From: Novosphingobium subterraneum
GTDB lineage: Bacteria; Pseudomonadota; Alphaproteobacteria; Sphingomonadales; Sphingomonadaceae
Direction of reading: 5' to 3'
Length of the DNA stretch: 64,000 bases
Assembly (NCBI RefSeq): GCF_000807925.1
Contig: NZ_JRVC01000005.1
Span: 164,051 to 228,050 of the forward strand
Part shown: positions 61,628 to 64,000 of the stretch, piece after piece
How the letters are laid out: each line of letters starts with the position of its first letter
Numbering within the stretch: the first letter of the stretch is position 1
Notes under the pieces: generated by a model
The model's database searches: none
Seen by the model: only the letters and a program-made list of their open reading frames with translations
Told to the model about the DNA's origin: nothing
Position numbers and translations under genes: made by a program

Positions 61628-64000
61628 TCAGTCCTTGGCAATCACTGTGTCGTAGCCACCGATATGCGTCAGCCCTTCATGGCTATCGATGCCGGTGTAT
61701 CGCAGCGAGGCATCTTCGTATCTCTTGAACGCAAAGACAGCGGCGTTCATGCGCTCGGTGTTGAAGACCTTGAGTCGCACGAGAAGGTCGAAGTCGGCCA
61801 CGGTCAGGCCGGTCACCGTGCGGAACAGGACCGGTTCGATCTTGGTGATGACGTCCTGGAGAGTGTTTTCGCGGTAATCGGTCAGATACATGAAGGCCGG
61901 AATGCGCGTCGCGAACTTGATCAGCTTTTCCTGAACCTTCTTGCGCAGCGACTTGTATTCCTTCTCCTCGTCAGTCAGTTCCCTTTTCTCCTTCTCGGAG
62001 AGATCGCCTTCTTTGGCCTTCTTCTTGAGGTCCTTGACCTTCTCGCTCTTGTTGATGATCGTCTCGATCACGTTGTCGCCAAGTGCGCGCCAGCCTTCGA
62101 TCCGCTCAACCGCCGCCATCGCTTCTTCGTTCGAGAGGACGCGCGCGAGCGTATCATTATCGACGTTGACCAGCATCGCCGATTCCCACTTGCGGGCGAG
62201 CAGCGTTGCCGACGTTCCCGCCATGGCATAATCGAGGATGCTACCTGCATCGATCTGCATCATGTTTGCGCCGTCGTAGGCAAGCACTGGCAGGAACGAG
62301 ACGAGGTCGGCGACCTGCTGCTCCGGTGTTTTCTTGGGATCGTTTGACAGGCCAATGCCGTATTCAGAAATCTGGCGCAGGGCGCGGGTCGGGGCAAAAT
62401 CGAACACGAAGCAGACGGGCTTGAGCACTTCCTCGCGATTGGGATCATCGCCTTCGGGATTCTTGATCGACCAAGGGGACTGCACCCGGAACGCCGCCTG
62501 GAAATAGCTTTCGGGCGATTTCAGATTGCGTAGCATCAGGATCGACGACCATTGTGGCACGGTGACGCCCGTAGTCAGCTTGCCGCAGCTGAGCGTGATG
62601 GTCTTGGTATCGTGGCCGTTGCCGATAGCATTGCGCACCGGTGGCAGGGCGTTGAGACCTATGCCAGCCGCCGTTCCCGCCGCGACGATCGCCTTGTAGT
62701 CCTTCCAGAAGACGTTCTGGTCCTCTTCCAGCAGGTTCTTCATCGCCTCGCAGGCGGCGACGGTGGGCAGGAACCAGAAGCTGTGATTGAGATAAGGCAG
62801 GAGGCGGACGTCGGAGTAGGGCCAGGGCGGGCGCGTGCCGGTCTTCAGGCTTTCGATGGTCTGTGCGGGGCCTGATCCGCGAATGATATTGAGCCACTTC
62901 TGCACTTCGTCCTTGTGGACGAATTGCGCCAGCGGGCCTGCACCGTTGGCCTTGAAAAACTCATTGAGGTCGAACTCGTCGAACTCTCCGCCGCTGGCGA
63001 TGGCGAGAAGTTCTTCGGGCATCTGGTAGGTCAGCAGGCGCATTTGCGGAAGCGCGCCATAGGGGTTGCGCTCGCCGGGGCGAGCAGTAGCCCATTCGGC
63101 CTTGGCGCGCTGTTCGTCGGTATAGGTCCAGTTGAAGATTTGCTCTTCAATGAACTCGCCAGTGGCCAGCGCCTTGAACGGGGTGCCGGAGAGATAAAGG
63201 TAGGCGCGCGTCCGGATTGGCAGGAAGGCGGTTTCCGACTGGGACAGCACTTCAAGCTCTTCGTTCACCGCATCGAGATCGGCTTCGAGCTTGGCCTGTT
63301 CCTTGACGACGGCAGCTTCTTCGCCTTCGAATAGTTCCTTGGCGGTGTCGCGCCATGCGCCGAAGTGGTACTCGTCGAAGATGACGAGGTCCCAGTCGGT
63401 CAGGTGGATCGACTCATTCTTGGCCTTGATGTTTCCGGTAGCGCGATCACGGCCCAGCAGGTCTTGGAACGATCCGAAATAGACCAGCGGGACATCATCG
63501 GGCACCTCCGCCGGATCGCCGCCCGCCTGCGCTGAGATATAGCGCCAGCCGTCAAAGTCCTGGTGGCTCTTGAGGTCCGCTTCCCACGCGTCTTCCACTG
63601 CTGGCTTGAAGGTGACGACCAGCACTCGCTTCGCCCCTAGCCGCTTGGCCAACTGGTAGCTGGTGAAGGTCTTGCCGAAGCGCATCTTGGCATTCCACAG
63701 GAAACGTGGCGTGGCCTTCGGGTCTTCGGCCCAACGGGACTGATAATAGGTCTGCGTCTGCTCAACCGCCGCCGCCTGCTCGGCGCGCATGGGAAAGTTT
63801 TCGTGGTGCGTGCCGGAAAGCTCCACGCCGCTTTGCAACTCCGCAATCGCCGTCAGCACGTCGGCGGGTGTGCAGCGCATCCATTCGCGCGATGAACCGA
63901 AATGCGGGTTTTCCTTGCCCTTGGTGTTGATGGCGGAGTAAAATGCCCCAGAAGTGACATTTGAAAATTCCCCACTTCTTCTCGTTGACCCTGTCCGGGC
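61628..64000 (-). CDS. SF2 helicase, restriction/defence type (5' end outside window)
   Basis: The frame is open to the window edge; 790 residues are visible. Helicase motifs: modified Walker A LWNAKMRFGKTFTSYQ, LVVTFKPAV, DEYHFG (motif II), YLSGTPFKAL (III), LSCGKLTTGVTVPQWSS (V) and AAFRVQSPWS (VI). This group of DEAD/DEAH proteins is often joined to a nuclease (GIY-YIG or other) at the N-terminus; any such domain is beyond the window. A charged coiled coil (KSEKVKDLKKKAKEGD) lies near the C-terminus. Likely part of a restriction or phage defence system. Confidence 0.85.
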   Translation of the reverse strand, partial: ARTGSTRRSGEFSNVTSGAFYSAINTKGKENPHFGSSREWMRCTPADVLTAIAELQSGVELSGTHHENFPMRAEQAAAVEQTQTYYQSRWAEDPKATPRFLWNAKMRFGKTFTSYQLAKRLGAKRVLVVTFKPAVEDAWEADLKSHQDFDGWRYISAQAGGDPAEVPDDVPLVYFGSFQDLLGRDRATGNIKAKNESIHLTDWDLVIFDEYHFGAWRDTAKELFEGEEAAVVKEQAKLEADLDAVNEELEVLSQSETAFLPIRTRAYLYLSGTPFKALATGEFIEEQIFNWTYTDEQRAKAEWATARPGERNPYGALPQMRLLTYQMPEELLAIASGGEFDEFDLNEFFKANGAGPLAQFVHKDEVQKWLNIIRGSGPAQTIESLKTGTRPPWPYSDVRLLPYLNHSFWFLPTVAACEAMKNLLEEDQNVFWKDYKAIVAAGTAAGIGLNALPPVRNAIGNGHDTKTITLSCGKLTTGVTVPQWSSILMLRNLKSPESYFQAAFRVQSPWSIKNPEGDDPNREEVLKPVCFVFDFAPTRALRQISEYGIGLSNDPKKTPEQQVADLVSFLPVLAYDGANMMQIDAGSILDYAMAGTSATLLARKWESAMLVNVDNDTLARVLSNEEAMAAVERIEGWRALGDNVIETIINKSEKVKDLKKKAKEGDLSEKEKRELTDEEKEYKSLRKKVQEKLIKFATRIPAFMYLTDYRENTLQDVITKIEPVLFRTVTGLTVADFDLLVRLKVFNTERMNAAVFAFKRYEDASLRYTGIDSHEGLTHIGGYDTVIAKD

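Overview
The window is GC-rich, gene-dense chromosomal DNA of an alphaproteobacterium. It most resembles the Sphingomonadales and is probably a Novosphingobium-like strain. The evidence is the gene orders (hisB-hisH-hisA-hisF-hisE-HIT, ybgC-tolQRAB-pal, sspB beside hisB), the family types (class II DAHP synthase, 531-residue isocitrate lyase, sphingomonad-type TonB receptor with a secreted hydrolase) and the short GC-rich palindromes between genes that are common in sphingomonads. The genus is an inference from gene content. No rRNA, complete tRNA or CRISPR array was seen.

Layout. 1-3.9 kb: the end of an M16 peptidase gene, then three overlapping Tad pilus genes (TadG, TadE, TadE/F-like). 4-5.8 kb: class II DAHP synthase, a terminator and a small RNase H-like gene. 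5.8-15 kb: an acyl-CoA catabolic region with an APH-type kinase, zinc alcohol dehydrogenase, ACAD10/11-like dehydrogenase, GPH transporter, two SDRs and a tandem acyl-CoA dehydrogenase pair, with a LiuR-like operator at the divergent promoter. 15-21.8 kb: gmk, a hypothetical gene, sspB and the histidine genes, into which a GH130-like gene and a tiny PEP-CTERM gene are inserted. 21.9-26.5 kb: the Tol-Pal operon. 26.6-30.8 kb: J-domain protein, PhyH-like oxygenase, CCA-adding enzyme, CoA-type Nudix, DUF1285 and GNAT. 31-37.1 kb: a CydAB/CIO-type quinol oxidase with its DUF2474 subunit, then a fatty-acyl regulator divergent from isocitrate lyase with a perfect inverted-repeat operator between them. 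37.2-49 kb: a GGDEF-EAL protein, purQ and purS, then a block (TetR, MBL hydrolase, TonB receptor, M16 peptidase) that separates purS from purC. 49-54.6 kb: a tightly packed six-gene operon with a fused 2-oxoacid dehydrogenase E1 and a FabD-like acyltransferase. 54.6-59.9 kb: two small genes, a repeat cluster and a sugar operon (FGGY kinase, lactate dehydrogenase-like enzyme, RhaT, DeoR). 60-60.9 kb: a divinyl chlorophyllide 8-vinyl reductase (bciA). 61-64 kb: a probable integrated island whose edge carries an 18-bp copy of a tRNA 3' end, followed by a small HTH-like gene and a large SF2 helicase of restriction/defence type that runs off the window.

The strongest candidates for something new are the helicase island bounded by a tRNA-derived att site, the lone bciA, the minimal PEP-CTERM peptide in the his operon, the E1 plus altered acyltransferase operon, and the split ACAD11-like kinase/dehydrogenase module.
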